64,000 bases of DNA from contig NZ_BAABAY010000001.1 of assembly GCF_039537665.1 (NCBI RefSeq), positions 1 through 64,000 of the forward strand, in the 5' to 3' direction. The position numbers and the translations under genes are program-made. Of the stretch, positions 42,911 through 51,358 are shown piece after piece. Numbering within the stretch: position 1 is the first letter of the stretch; the number at the start of each line of letters is the position of its first letter. Source of the DNA: Gaetbulibacter_A aestuarii (lineage in GTDB: Bacteria; Bacteroidota; Bacteroidia; Flavobacteriales; Flavobacteriaceae). The notes under the pieces were generated by a model, which was not told the DNA's origin, searched no databases, and saw nothing but the letters and a program-made list of their open reading frames with translations.

Positions 42911-44215
42911 TTACTTTTTTCGCATGTAAACACTAACCGGAACACCTGTAAAATCGAAGTTTTCACGTAGTTTATTTTCTAAAAAACGTTTGTAAGGGTC
43001 TTTGACATATTGTGGAAGATTACAGAAAAAAGCGAATTGCGGCTGTGGTGTTGGCAACTGCATCACATATTTAATTTTAATATATTTTCCTTTATTTGCG
43101 GGTGGCGGATAGGCTTCTATCAAAGGCAACATAACCTCATTAAGTTTACTGGTTTTAATACGCTTTGTACGATTTTGATAAACCTCAACAGCCGTTTCAA
43201 TAGCTTTAAAGATCCGTTGTTTTGTTAATGCCGACATGAAAATTATTGGAACATCAATAAAAGGTTCCATCTGGGCCCTAATAGCCTTTTCATAAGCTTT
43301 AAGCGATTTATTATCCTTCTCAATGAGATCCCATTTGTTCACAAGGATCACGATACCTTTACGATTCCGCTCAGCTAACCAGAAAATATTTTGTACCTGG
43401 CCATCGAAACCACGTGTGGCATCCATAACGATCAAACACACATCGGCGTGTTCAATGGCACGAACACTGCGCATTACAGAGTAAAATTCAAGATCTTCTT
43501 TTACCTTCGATTTTTTACGAATTCCAGCGGTATCCACCAAATTGAATTCAAATCCAAATCGATTGTACTTCGTATCAATAGCATCACGCGTGGTTCCCGC
43601 TACATCGGTTACGATATACCGATCTTCCCCAATCAGGGCGTTTATAAATGAAGATTTTCCGGCATTAGGGCGTCCTACTACTGCAAATCGTGGCAAAGCA
43701 TCTTCTTCAACCTCAGGTTTTTCAGGTAGCGCCTCAACAAGATCATCCAATAAATCTCCGGTACCACTACCGTTAATACTTGCAATGGTGTAATAATCGC
43801 CTAGTCCAAGCGCGTAAAATTCAACGGCATCCGCAGCACGGTTGGCATTATCTACTTTATTCACCACAAGAAATACCGGCTTTTCAACCTTGCGCAACAA
43901 TTTTGCCACATCCTCATCCATACCGGTAACACCGGTTTCAACGTCAACCATAAAAATAATGGCATCAGCTTCCTCGATGGCTATTTCAACTTGTTTGTCA
44001 ATTTCTGCTTCAAAAACATCATCACTCCCCAATACATAACCACCGGTATCGATTAGAGAAAATTCTCTGCCGTTCCAATCGGTTTTACCGTAATGACGAT
44101 CTCTTGTAACGCCACTCACCGCGTCAACAATAGCTTCGCGTCGCTTAATTAAACGGTTGAAGAATGTTGACTTTCCAACATTTGGTCGTCCTACTATGGC
44201 TACTATATTACTCAT
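42911..44215 (-). CDS. der: ribosome biogenesis GTPase Der (EngA)
   Basis: The 434-residue protein has two tandem GTPase domains. The first has P-loop GRPNVGKSTFFN, DTGGY and NKVD. The second has GRPNAGKSSFIN, DTAGI and NKWD. A KH-like C-terminal domain follows (AYPPPANKGKYIKIKY). Der is essential for 50S subunit maturation. Length and order are normal. The upstream leader contains a CCCCA/TGGGG hairpin (44230-44258) and a -7 box at 44271-44278. It is neighbour to era, another ribosome-assembly GTPase, but the two have separate promoters. Confidence 0.98.
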   Translation of the reverse strand: MSNIVAIVGRPNVGKSTFFNRLIKRREAIVDAVSGVTRDRHYGKTDWNGREFSLIDTGGYVLGSDDVFEAEIDKQVEIAIEEADAIIFMVDVETGVTGMDEDVAKLLRKVEKPVFLVVNKVDNANRAADAVEFYALGLGDYYTIASINGSGTGDLLDDLVEALPEKPEVEEDALPRFAVVGRPNAGKSSFINALIGEDRYIVTDVAGTTRDAIDTKYNRFGFEFNLVDTAGIRKKSKVKEDLEFYSVMRSVRAIEHADVCLIVMDATRGFDGQVQNIFWLAERNRKGIVILVNKWDLIEKDNKSLKAYEKAIRAQMEPFIDVPIIFMSALTKQRIFKAIETAVEVYQNRTKRIKTSKLNEVMLPLIEAYPPPANKGKYIKIKYVMQLPTPQPQFAFFCNLPQYVKDPYKRFLENKLRENFDFTGVPVSVYMRKK

Positions 44216-44270
44216 TATTAAGATGTTTACCCCAAAAAATAATGACTTGATATGGGGTTTAAATTTGTCG

Positions 44271-44278
44271 CAAAAATA
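44271..44278 (-). promoter_or_regulatory. der -7 promoter box
   Basis: TATTTTTG on the minus strand matches TAnnTTTG. About 55 bases separate it from the start codon. No TTG is visible at -33. Confidence 0.45.
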
Positions 44279-44344
44279 TAAAATATAAAGGGACAGACAG
44301 TCCTTTTTAAGAAAGATTATTTTTAATTGAAAAAGGCTTGGTTT

Positions 44345-45229
44345 TTACTGCTGATTGTAACCAAAACGTTTCAACTGATTTTGATTACTTCGCCAGTTCT
44401 TATTGACCTTCACGTAAAGTTCTATATGAATTTTTTTATCGAAGAACTTCTCCAGATCTTTTCGGGCTTCTGTGCCAACCCGTTTTAAAGCGGAACCTTT
44501 ATGCCCGATAATAATACCTTTTTGAGTGTCGCGTTCAACCATAATAACAGAGCGAATTCTAATAATATCTTCAGATTCCTCAAAAGATTCCGTTTCTACT
44601 TCCACGGCATACGGAATTTCCTTTTTGTAATGCATTAGAATTTTTTCGCGAATCTTTTCATTGATGAAAAAGCGCTCAGGTTTATCAGTAAGCTGATCTT
44701 TAGGATAAAATGGCGGAGATTCCGGTAGTAACTCCAGAATTCTATCAAACACATGTTTTACCTGAAATCCTTCCAACGCGGAAATAGGAATGATCTCAAC
44801 CTTAGGCAGTTTTTCTTTCCATAATTGGACTTGCGATTCCAGCTGCTCCTGATTGGATCTATCAATTTTGTTCAAAAGTAATAACACCGGAATTTCAGCA
44901 TGTTCTATTTTATTAAAAAAGGCTTCATCTTTTAGCGATTGTTCTCCGATCTCTACCATATAGACCAAAATATCAGCATCTTCAAAAGCCGATTTCACAA
45001 AATCCATCATGGATTCCTGTAATTCGTAAGCCGGTTTAATAATACCCGGTGTATCACTAAAGATCACCTGAAAATCATCTCCGTTTACAATACCCAAAAT
45101 ACGATGTCTTGTGGTTTGGGCCTTGGAGGTAATAATAGATAATTTTTCCCCAACAAAGGCATTCATTAAGGTTGATTTACCAACATTAGGATTTCCAATA
45201 ATATTTACAAAACCTGCTTTATGACTCAT
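44345..45229 (-). CDS. era: GTPase Era
   Basis: Era binds the 3' end of 16S rRNA and is needed for 30S maturation. The 294-residue protein has the GTPase motifs GNPNVGKSTLMNAFVG (P loop), TTRHRILG (switch I), SDTPGI and NKID. A C-terminal KH domain has VIMVERDTQKGIIIGHKGSALKRVGTEARKDLE. A -7 box sits at 45252-45259 followed by the rRNA-promoter-like CACCC. It lies downstream of the FKBP terminator, so it is an independent unit. Confidence 0.98.
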   Translation of the reverse strand: MSHKAGFVNIIGNPNVGKSTLMNAFVGEKLSIITSKAQTTRHRILGIVNGDDFQVIFSDTPGIIKPAYELQESMMDFVKSAFEDADILVYMVEIGEQSLKDEAFFNKIEHAEIPVLLLLNKIDRSNQEQLESQVQLWKEKLPKVEIIPISALEGFQVKHVFDRILELLPESPPFYPKDQLTDKPERFFINEKIREKILMHYKKEIPYAVEVETESFEESEDIIRIRSVIMVERDTQKGIIIGHKGSALKRVGTEARKDLEKFFDKKIHIELYVKVNKNWRSNQNQLKRFGYNQQ

Positions 45230-45251
45230 CTGTAATGATCTGATTAGGGTG

Positions 45252-45259
45252 CAAAGTTA
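45252..45259 (-). promoter_or_regulatory. era -7 promoter box
   Basis: TAACTTTG on the minus strand, followed by CACCC. The TTTGCACCC string is shared with both rRNA promoters. The box is 23-30 bases before the era ATG. Confidence 0.5.
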
Positions 45260-45287
45260 CAACCTATATTTTTAGGTTGTGTCAGAA

Positions 45288-45321
45288 AATAAAAAAACAG
45301 GAAGCTCTCACCTCCTGTTTT
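45288..45321 (-). terminator. intrinsic terminator after the FKBP gene
   Basis: On the minus strand, AAAACAGGA...TCCTGTTTT followed by further Ts. It lies between the FKBP stop and the era promoter. Confidence 0.85.
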
Positions 45322-45347
45322 CTTGATTTAGTATAGTTTAATTAAAA

Positions 45348-46076
45348 TTACTTCTTAACGATATCAAGCAATTCAACCTCGAAAACCAAAGCAGAGAAAG
45401 GCTTAATATCCTGTCCTCTTTGTTGGAAGCCATAGGCTAAATCCTGTGGAATGTAGAATTTATATTTAGAACCAACAGGCATCATTTGTAAACCTTCGGT
45501 CCATCCTTTGATCACTTGATTTACTCGGAATTGAGATGGTTTACCACGCTCGTAAGAACTATCAAATACAGTTCCGTCGATCAACATACCTTTGTAATTC
45601 ACTTCTACCGTTGATGTTGCGTTCGGTTTATCACCTGATCCTTCTTTGATCACTTCATATTGCAATCCATCAGCAGTAACTTTTACACCATCTTTCTTTT
45701 TATTTTCTTCTAAGAATTTTTCACCGGCAGCTTTATTTTCTCCAAATTCCTCTTCAGCTTTTTTCTGAGCTTCTTCTCTTTGTTTTTCCTGTTCTTCCAT
45801 TTGTTTTTTCTGGAAGTAGGTTTGTATGATTGGTTGTACCTGATCAGCTGCAATTTTTTGATCGGTAGAATCTAAAACATTCATAAGACCTTCCATTACC
45901 AAATCGTGGTCTAATTCGGAAGCATTGGCTTTAATACCTTTAGCAATATTAGCACCTAAAGCATAACTCACAGAATCAATTTCTGTTTTTAAAGGTTTAT
46001 TTGATATTGTTCTGTTATTACATGATGACAAAACAAGGGTCACCGTTAAAAAACTCACTACTTTTAATAATTTCAT
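45348..46076 (-). CDS. FKBP-type peptidyl-prolyl cis-trans isomerase, lipoprotein
   Basis: The 242-residue protein has a lipoprotein signal (MKLLKVVSFLTVTLVLSSC). A helical FKBP N-terminal dimerisation domain follows (IDSVSYALGANIAKGIKANA), then a lysine/glutamate-rich helix. The C-terminal FKBP fold has VEVNYKGMLIDGTVFDSSYERG, QVIKGWTEGLQMMPVGSKYKFYIPQDLAYG and LVFEVELLDI. It resembles Mip/FkpA and should assist folding of exported proteins in the periplasm. It is transcribed alone, with a terminator downstream. Confidence 0.95.
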   Translation of the reverse strand: MKLLKVVSFLTVTLVLSSCNNRTISNKPLKTEIDSVSYALGANIAKGIKANASELDHDLVMEGLMNVLDSTDQKIAADQVQPIIQTYFQKKQMEEQEKQREEAQKKAEEEFGENKAAGEKFLEENKKKDGVKVTADGLQYEVIKEGSGDKPNATSTVEVNYKGMLIDGTVFDSSYERGKPSQFRVNQVIKGWTEGLQMMPVGSKYKFYIPQDLAYGFQQRGQDIKPFSALVFEVELLDIVKK

Positions 46077-46188
46077 CGTGTTAATTTAATTTAAATTGGT
46101 CGTAAAAGTAACAAATTAAAGCACAGTATAAAATAGGTTTAACTGTATTTTAATAAAAGATTCAAAATGAAGCAACTTACCGTAAATT

Positions 46189-47682
46189 CTAGGCCTCAAA
46201 CCACTTTTTTATAATCTTTTCCTCAGTAGCCGGAGCCGATTTATGGATGAACTCATTTTTTGGGGAATCATAAACGTAATCCTCAGCCCACTGCTTGTGA
46301 TGCAAAGCAACTTGTTCAATAGCATCACAAATAAAATGCGCTTCTTCATTTGTCATGGTTGGATGAATTGACATTCGCACCCATCCCGGACGCTCGATCA
46401 AGCAGCCCTCTAAAATTTTCAATTCAATTGATTTTGAGGTAGCCTGATCAACATTGAGCAAATAATGCCCATAAGTACCCGCACAGGAACAGCCGCCACG
46501 CGTTTGTATACCAAAGCGATCATTCAGTAATTTAACCACCAGGTTATAATGTGCATGTTCTATAAAAAAAGAAAAAACACCTAAGCGTTCGGTATGCTCC
46601 GGAGCGAGAATTGTTAGATTTTTTATTTGGGATAATCTTGAAAAAACAATCTCATTCAACTCGTGTTCCCGAGCCAAAATCTTATCAACGCCCATGGTTT
46701 CTTTTAACTGAATAGCCAAGGCGATTCGAATGGCTTGTAAAAAGCCCGGAGTTCCCCCATCTTCGCGGGTTTCTATATCATCAATGTAATCATGATCGCC
46801 CCAGGGATTTGTATAGCGCACGGTTCCACCACCGGGATTATCAGGAACCAGATTCTTATATAATTTTTTGTTGAATATCAATACACCTGAAGCACCGGGT
46901 CCTCCCAAGAATTTATGAGGGGAAAACGTGATGGCATCCAAATAATCATCAGGATGCTCAAGATGCATATCGATATTTACATACGGTGCTGAACATGCAA
47001 AATCCACAAAACATAAACCATTATTTTGATGCATTAATCGGGCTATGTTGTGATAATTGGTTTGAATTCCGGTAACATTAGAACAACCCGTAATAGCTGC
47101 GATTTTAATAGGCCGATCGCTATTTTTTTCTAAAAGCTCCTCGAGACTTTTTAAACTTGGCAGACCGTCATTACCTGAAGGAATAACCGCAACATCGGCA
47201 ATGGTTTCCAACCAGGACGTTTGGTTGGAATGATGCTCCATGTGCGACACAAAAATAATCGGGCGTTTTTCTTTAGGAACTGTCGTGTGATCCTTTAAAT
47301 TCTCAGATATTTTAAGACCTAAAATACGTTGGAATTTATTGATAGCTCCTGTCATTCCGGTTCCAACGGTCAGCAATACATCATCTTTTGAAGCATTCAC
47401 ATGCCGCTTGATAATGTTTCGCGCTTCGTGATAGGCACGCGTCATGGTTGATCCGGTTACCGAAGTTTCGGTATGTGTGTTCGCTACATAAGGACCTATA
47501 ATTTTACTGATTTTTTCTTCAATAGGCTCGTATAATCGTCCGCTAGCCGTCCAATCAGCATAAATTATTTTTTGTTCACCATAAGGCGATTCAAACGTTT
47601 GGTTTATCCCAATAATCTGATCACGAAACGGTTTAAAATACATTTCTAAATCTTCAGACGCTATAACAGATCGTTTACCCAT
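46189..47682 (-). CDS. class V aminotransferase-fold PLP enzyme (cysteine desulfurase-like)
   Basis: The 497-residue fold-type I PLP protein has IIYADWTASGRLYEPIEEKI at the N terminus, TVGTGMTGAINKFQ, HMEHHSNQTSWLE and FVDFACSAPYVNIDMH. The Schiff-base lysine lies in TFSPHKFLGGPGASGVLIF. A cysteine-containing loop, QTRGGCSCAGTYG, sits where SufS/NifS desulfurases carry theirs. It is longer than housekeeping SufS (about 400), so it belongs to a separate, uncharacterised subgroup. It starts one base after the dsbD stop, so the two are co-transcribed. A sulfur or redox role is inference. Confidence 0.85.
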   Translation of the reverse strand: MGKRSVIASEDLEMYFKPFRDQIIGINQTFESPYGEQKIIYADWTASGRLYEPIEEKISKIIGPYVANTHTETSVTGSTMTRAYHEARNIIKRHVNASKDDVLLTVGTGMTGAINKFQRILGLKISENLKDHTTVPKEKRPIIFVSHMEHHSNQTSWLETIADVAVIPSGNDGLPSLKSLEELLEKNSDRPIKIAAITGCSNVTGIQTNYHNIARLMHQNNGLCFVDFACSAPYVNIDMHLEHPDDYLDAITFSPHKFLGGPGASGVLIFNKKLYKNLVPDNPGGGTVRYTNPWGDHDYIDDIETREDGGTPGFLQAIRIALAIQLKETMGVDKILAREHELNEIVFSRLSQIKNLTILAPEHTERLGVFSFFIEHAHYNLVVKLLNDRFGIQTRGGCSCAGTYGHYLLNVDQATSKSIELKILEGCLIERPGWVRMSIHPTMTNEEAHFICDAIEQVALHHKQWAEDYVYDSPKNEFIHKSAPATEEKIIKKWFEA

Positions 47683-47683
47683 A

Positions 47684-49717
47684 TTAAGGGATTTGGAATG
47701 TTGGTTTTTCTAATTGTTTGAAAGCTTCCAGACCACAATTCAAAAAGGCTTCATAATCGTCTTCATCCGGTGTATAACCAACCGGCAGATTTAATATTTT
47801 TGTTCCATCGCTACTCAACAATACATAATACGGTTGGGTGTTAGTTTGAAAGAACTGGGTTTGAAAATTAGCCCATTTATGGCCATAATTGGTGAGTTCT
47901 CTGGTTCCGCCATTTACCTTGTTCACTACAACCTGTTGATCTTTCGGCAAGTCCTTTTTATCATCAACATAAAGCGAGATCAACACATAATCATTTCGTA
48001 TAATTTTGTCGATTTTATCCTTAGACCACACGTGTTCTTCCATCTTTCTGCAGTTCACACAAGCGTATCCTGTAAAATCCAGCATGATGGGTTTGTTCTC
48101 TTTTTTCGCATAGGCGATGCCCTTCTTGAGATCTTTAAAGCAGTTCAAATTGTTTGGGCATTCCTCCGGGAAGATATAACTATAACCTACAGGCGGTGCC
48201 AATCCGCTTAAAAGCGTTAATGAGGTAAACGTATTGGTTTCTTTATTCACCCGGAAACCGGAAATTAAATACACGGCAAAAGCAGCTATCAATATACCTA
48301 ATGATATCCTTGAGAACGATAATTTTTTAATAGGCCCGTCATGCGGAAATTTGATCTTTCCGAACAAATATAAAGCCAAACCGGCAAAAATGATGATCCA
48401 GATAACCAAGAAAGGTTCAATTTTTAAGATCCCCCAGTGTGCAACCAGATCTGCGTTCGATAAAAATTTGAAGGCCAAAGCCAGTTCTAAAAAACCTAAA
48501 AATACTTTGGTTGTATTTAACCAGCCACCTGATTTTGGTAAAGCATTCATCATATTCGGGAACATCGCAAACATTGCAAAAGGCAATCCGAGTGAAACTC
48601 CAAACCCAGCCATTCCGGCGGTCAATTGCCAGGCACCACCATCAGCAGAAAGCGATCCGGCTAAAAGTGATCCTAAAATTGGTCCGGTACAAGAAAATGA
48701 TACAATCGCTAAGGTTAGCGCCATAAAGAATATTCCAATAAGTCCTCCTGCATTTTCGCCCTGCGTGGTTGTATTCGTCCAACTTGCCGGCAAGGTCAAT
48801 TCATAATAACCAAAGAATGAAAAGGCAAAGAATACGAAGATCACGAAGAAGATAATATTCAACCAAATATTGGTAGATATTTCATTTAGAATATCAGGGT
48901 TTACCGAATCCAAAACATGAAAAGGAATACTTAATAAAATGTATACCGCAAAAATAAAGAAGCCATACAATAGGGCCTTTGAAATACCTGAACCTTTGTT
49001 CTTATCGCCCTTTTTAGTGAAGAAACTCACGGTTAACGGGATCATGGGGAAAACGCATGGCGTTAGCAGCGCAAGCAATCCACCTAAAAAGCCTAATCCG
49101 AAAATGCGCCACAACGAAGTATTTGCATCAGTCGGACTCGTTTGAATGGTATCACAGGTATTGGAAGTCGTGGTAACACTATCCGGGTTCAAACCATAAA
49201 GCAGATCATTCACAGCATCATTATCGCCCGTTATTGTGGGTTCTTCCTCAAAATTAGAATTTGCTTCTGTAGGTTTTACGTTAAAGAATAGATCGATTAC
49301 CGTTGGAGGCAAACAGCGACTATCATCGCAAACCATAAATTCCACATGGCCTTTGATAATACCAACATCATCGGTAAGCTTAATTTTCTGTTTGAAAACA
49401 GCTTCCTCTTCAAAGAATTTTATTTTCATTTGAAACACCGGATCGTTCACGGTATGTCCTTCATCTTCAGAAGTCGCGTCAACGAGTTCAAAACTTTTAT
49501 CAGGATTCTCGTAAGTAAACGTTGTTGGAATGGGGCCGCCATCAGGTACATTTTGCGAATACAAGTGCCAACCCAGGTCAATTTTAGCCGTACTGATTAA
49601 TTCGTATTCAGAATCTGATAGTTTGTTTACTGAGGTTTGCCATTTTACGGGCTCTAATATTTGAGAATACCCTAAAGCACTAAGGCATATGAGAACTAAT
49701 AAAATTATTTTTTTCAT
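47684..49717 (-). CDS. DsbD-type thiol-disulfide reductase/transporter with thioredoxin domain
   Basis: The 677-residue inner-membrane protein has a signal peptide (MKKIILLVLICLSALGYS). A periplasmic DsbD-alpha-like domain follows, with the VCDDSRCLPPT cysteine pair. About eight membrane helices follow, with the redox cysteines in LTPCVFPMIPLTV and SFSCTGPILGSLL. The C-terminal thioredoxin domain has the active site CVNC (Cys553, Cys556). It passes electrons from cytoplasmic thioredoxin to periplasmic thiol proteins. A -7 box TATTTTTG lies 22-29 bases upstream (49739-49746). It is coupled to the class V aminotransferase. Confidence 0.94.
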   Translation of the reverse strand: MKKIILLVLICLSALGYSQILEPVKWQTSVNKLSDSEYELISTAKIDLGWHLYSQNVPDGGPIPTTFTYENPDKSFELVDATSEDEGHTVNDPVFQMKIKFFEEEAVFKQKIKLTDDVGIIKGHVEFMVCDDSRCLPPTVIDLFFNVKPTEANSNFEEEPTITGDNDAVNDLLYGLNPDSVTTTSNTCDTIQTSPTDANTSLWRIFGLGFLGGLLALLTPCVFPMIPLTVSFFTKKGDKNKGSGISKALLYGFFIFAVYILLSIPFHVLDSVNPDILNEISTNIWLNIIFFVIFVFFAFSFFGYYELTLPASWTNTTTQGENAGGLIGIFFMALTLAIVSFSCTGPILGSLLAGSLSADGGAWQLTAGMAGFGVSLGLPFAMFAMFPNMMNALPKSGGWLNTTKVFLGFLELALAFKFLSNADLVAHWGILKIEPFLVIWIIIFAGLALYLFGKIKFPHDGPIKKLSFSRISLGILIAAFAVYLISGFRVNKETNTFTSLTLLSGLAPPVGYSYIFPEECPNNLNCFKDLKKGIAYAKKENKPIMLDFTGYACVNCRKMEEHVWSKDKIDKIIRNDYVLISLYVDDKKDLPKDQQVVVNKVNGGTRELTNYGHKWANFQTQFFQTNTQPYYVLLSSDGTKILNLPVGYTPDEDDYEAFLNCGLEAFKQLEKPTFQIP

Positions 49718-49738
49718 TGCTGCTTTTTAACGATGAGC

Positions 49739-49746
49739 CAAAAATA
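49739..49746 (-). promoter_or_regulatory. dsbD -7 promoter box
   Basis: TATTTTTG on the minus strand matches TAnnTTTG, 22 bases before the ATG. No TTG was found at -33. Confidence 0.45.
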
Positions 49747-49942
49747 CACTTTATTCGACTTTTTAAGGTCTTTTTAAGATAGTTTTAATGATTACAAACC
49801 TACGGGATATTTTTTAGTTGTTTGTAACCCAGGTAACATAGATAAAGACTATAAGTAACGTGAGAACACCTTGTTTTTGAACTGAAAAGCACCCCTAATA
49901 ACCAATCTTTTTAAACATCTTTGGAAATCACGATAAGTATAA

Positions 49943-51358
49943 ATGAATATTTTTTCAAAACATTTTTCAAGCATAGTAATGGGCTGTTTTTCCTTTTTTG
50001 TTTTAGGCTGCCAGTCCCATCAGAAACCCAATAATAAACCCAACGTTATCATTATTCTGACCGACGATTTGGGTTATGCCGACGTAGGTTTTAACGGAAG
50101 CCTGGATATTAGAACACCTCATATCGATCGCATTGCAAAAAATGGAGTCCAGTTTACTAATGGCTATGTGAGTTATGCCGTTTGCGGACCTAGCAGAGCA
50201 GGATTGATCACTGGGCGTTATCAGGATCAGTTTGGTTTTAGTAGAAATCCACTATTTGCGCCTAAAGATGAATCCCAAGGTCTACCTCTATCTGAGCAAA
50301 CCATGGCAGAAGCTTTGCATACCGCTGGCTATAAAACCATGGCTATTGGAAAATGGCATTTAGGTGCTCATAAAACGCAGCGACCCCTGGCTCGCGGTTT
50401 CGATGAATTCTTTGGATTTTTAAGCGGTGGTCATAAATATTTTCCTGAGGAATGGACAAAAAACGATATTTCCGAAGTAAGCTCTCAATTCGATGCCTAC
50501 AACACCAAAATCCTGAAAAACAATACCCGCATTGACGAACAGGAATATCTTACTGATGCTTTTTCCAGAGAAGCTGTAAATTTTGTGAAAGCTAATGCAA
50601 AGCAACCCTTTTTCTTGTATTTGGCTTACAACGCACCTCATACGCCTCTGGAAGCCACAGAAAAATATTTATCGAGATATCCTGAAATTAAAGATAAAAA
50701 ACGCAAAACCTTCGCAGCTATGGTTAGTGCCGTAGATGACGGTGTTGGAACTATTTTGAATACGCTGAAAGATTTAAATATCGAAGATAACACGATCATT
50801 TTCTTTTTATCCGATAATGGCGGGAACGAATCCAAAGGAGCTAATAACGGACCACTTCGCGAAGGCAAAGGCTGGTTGTACGAGGGCGGTATTCGGGTGC
50901 CTTTCGCTATGCAATGGCCGGCCGTTATTCCAAAGGAGCAAAAATTTCATGATCCTGTAATTTCATTTGATATTTTTGCTACGGTTGCTGCGCAAGCAGA
51001 AGTAACACCAAAAAACGAATTGAATGGCGTAAATCTGATTCCTTATGTCACCGGCAAATTGCATCAAGCCCCCCATCAGGCTTTATTTTGGCGGCATTAT
51101 GACAGAGATGCTTTTGCAGTACGAACCAGTGAATCAAAATACGTTAAAGACCGAAATGGAAAAGCCGGGTTATTCAATATTAATGATGATATCAGTGAAA
51201 AATCACCTCTGGCTGATCCTTTAAAAATTCAAGATTTGAAAGCTGATTATATGCATTGGAATGAAAAAAATATACCACCACAATTTGACGGTTTATTGCA
51301 AAATAAAGACTACAACAAAACGCACCCTAACCGATTTAAAAATGTTGAAAAATACTAA
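49943..51358 (+). CDS. sulfatase (formylglycine-dependent), lipoprotein
   Basis: The 471-residue S1-type sulfatase has a lipoprotein signal (SFFVLGC, Cys23). Its metal-binding start is NVIIILTDDLGYADVGF. The formylglycine signature CGPSRAGLITGR is complete, with the modified Cys at residue 81. Further motifs are KWHLGAHKTQRP and LSDNGGNES. It should remove sulfate esters from a glycan at the cell surface or in the periplasm. It opens the polysaccharide utilization locus. Its last 17 bases overlap the next gene. A maturase (anSME or FGE) is needed and is not in the window. The sulfate position attacked cannot be read from the sequence. Confidence 0.93.
   Translation: MNIFSKHFSSIVMGCFSFFVLGCQSHQKPNNKPNVIIILTDDLGYADVGFNGSLDIRTPHIDRIAKNGVQFTNGYVSYAVCGPSRAGLITGRYQDQFGFSRNPLFAPKDESQGLPLSEQTMAEALHTAGYKTMAIGKWHLGAHKTQRPLARGFDEFFGFLSGGHKYFPEEWTKNDISEVSSQFDAYNTKILKNNTRIDEQEYLTDAFSREAVNFVKANAKQPFFLYLAYNAPHTPLEATEKYLSRYPEIKDKKRKTFAAMVSAVDDGVGTILNTLKDLNIEDNTIIFFLSDNGGNESKGANNGPLREGKGWLYEGGIRVPFAMQWPAVIPKEQKFHDPVISFDIFATVAAQAEVTPKNELNGVNLIPYVTGKLHQAPHQALFWRHYDRDAFAVRTSESKYVKDRNGKAGLFNINDDISEKSPLADPLKIQDLKADYMHWNEKNIPPQFDGLLQNKDYNKTHPNRFKNVEKY

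Noticed and set aside
48234..48806. Plus-strand frame of 190 codons
   Set aside because: It is antisense to the membrane part of the DsbD-type gene. Its low-complexity composition reflects the complementary hydrophobic codons.
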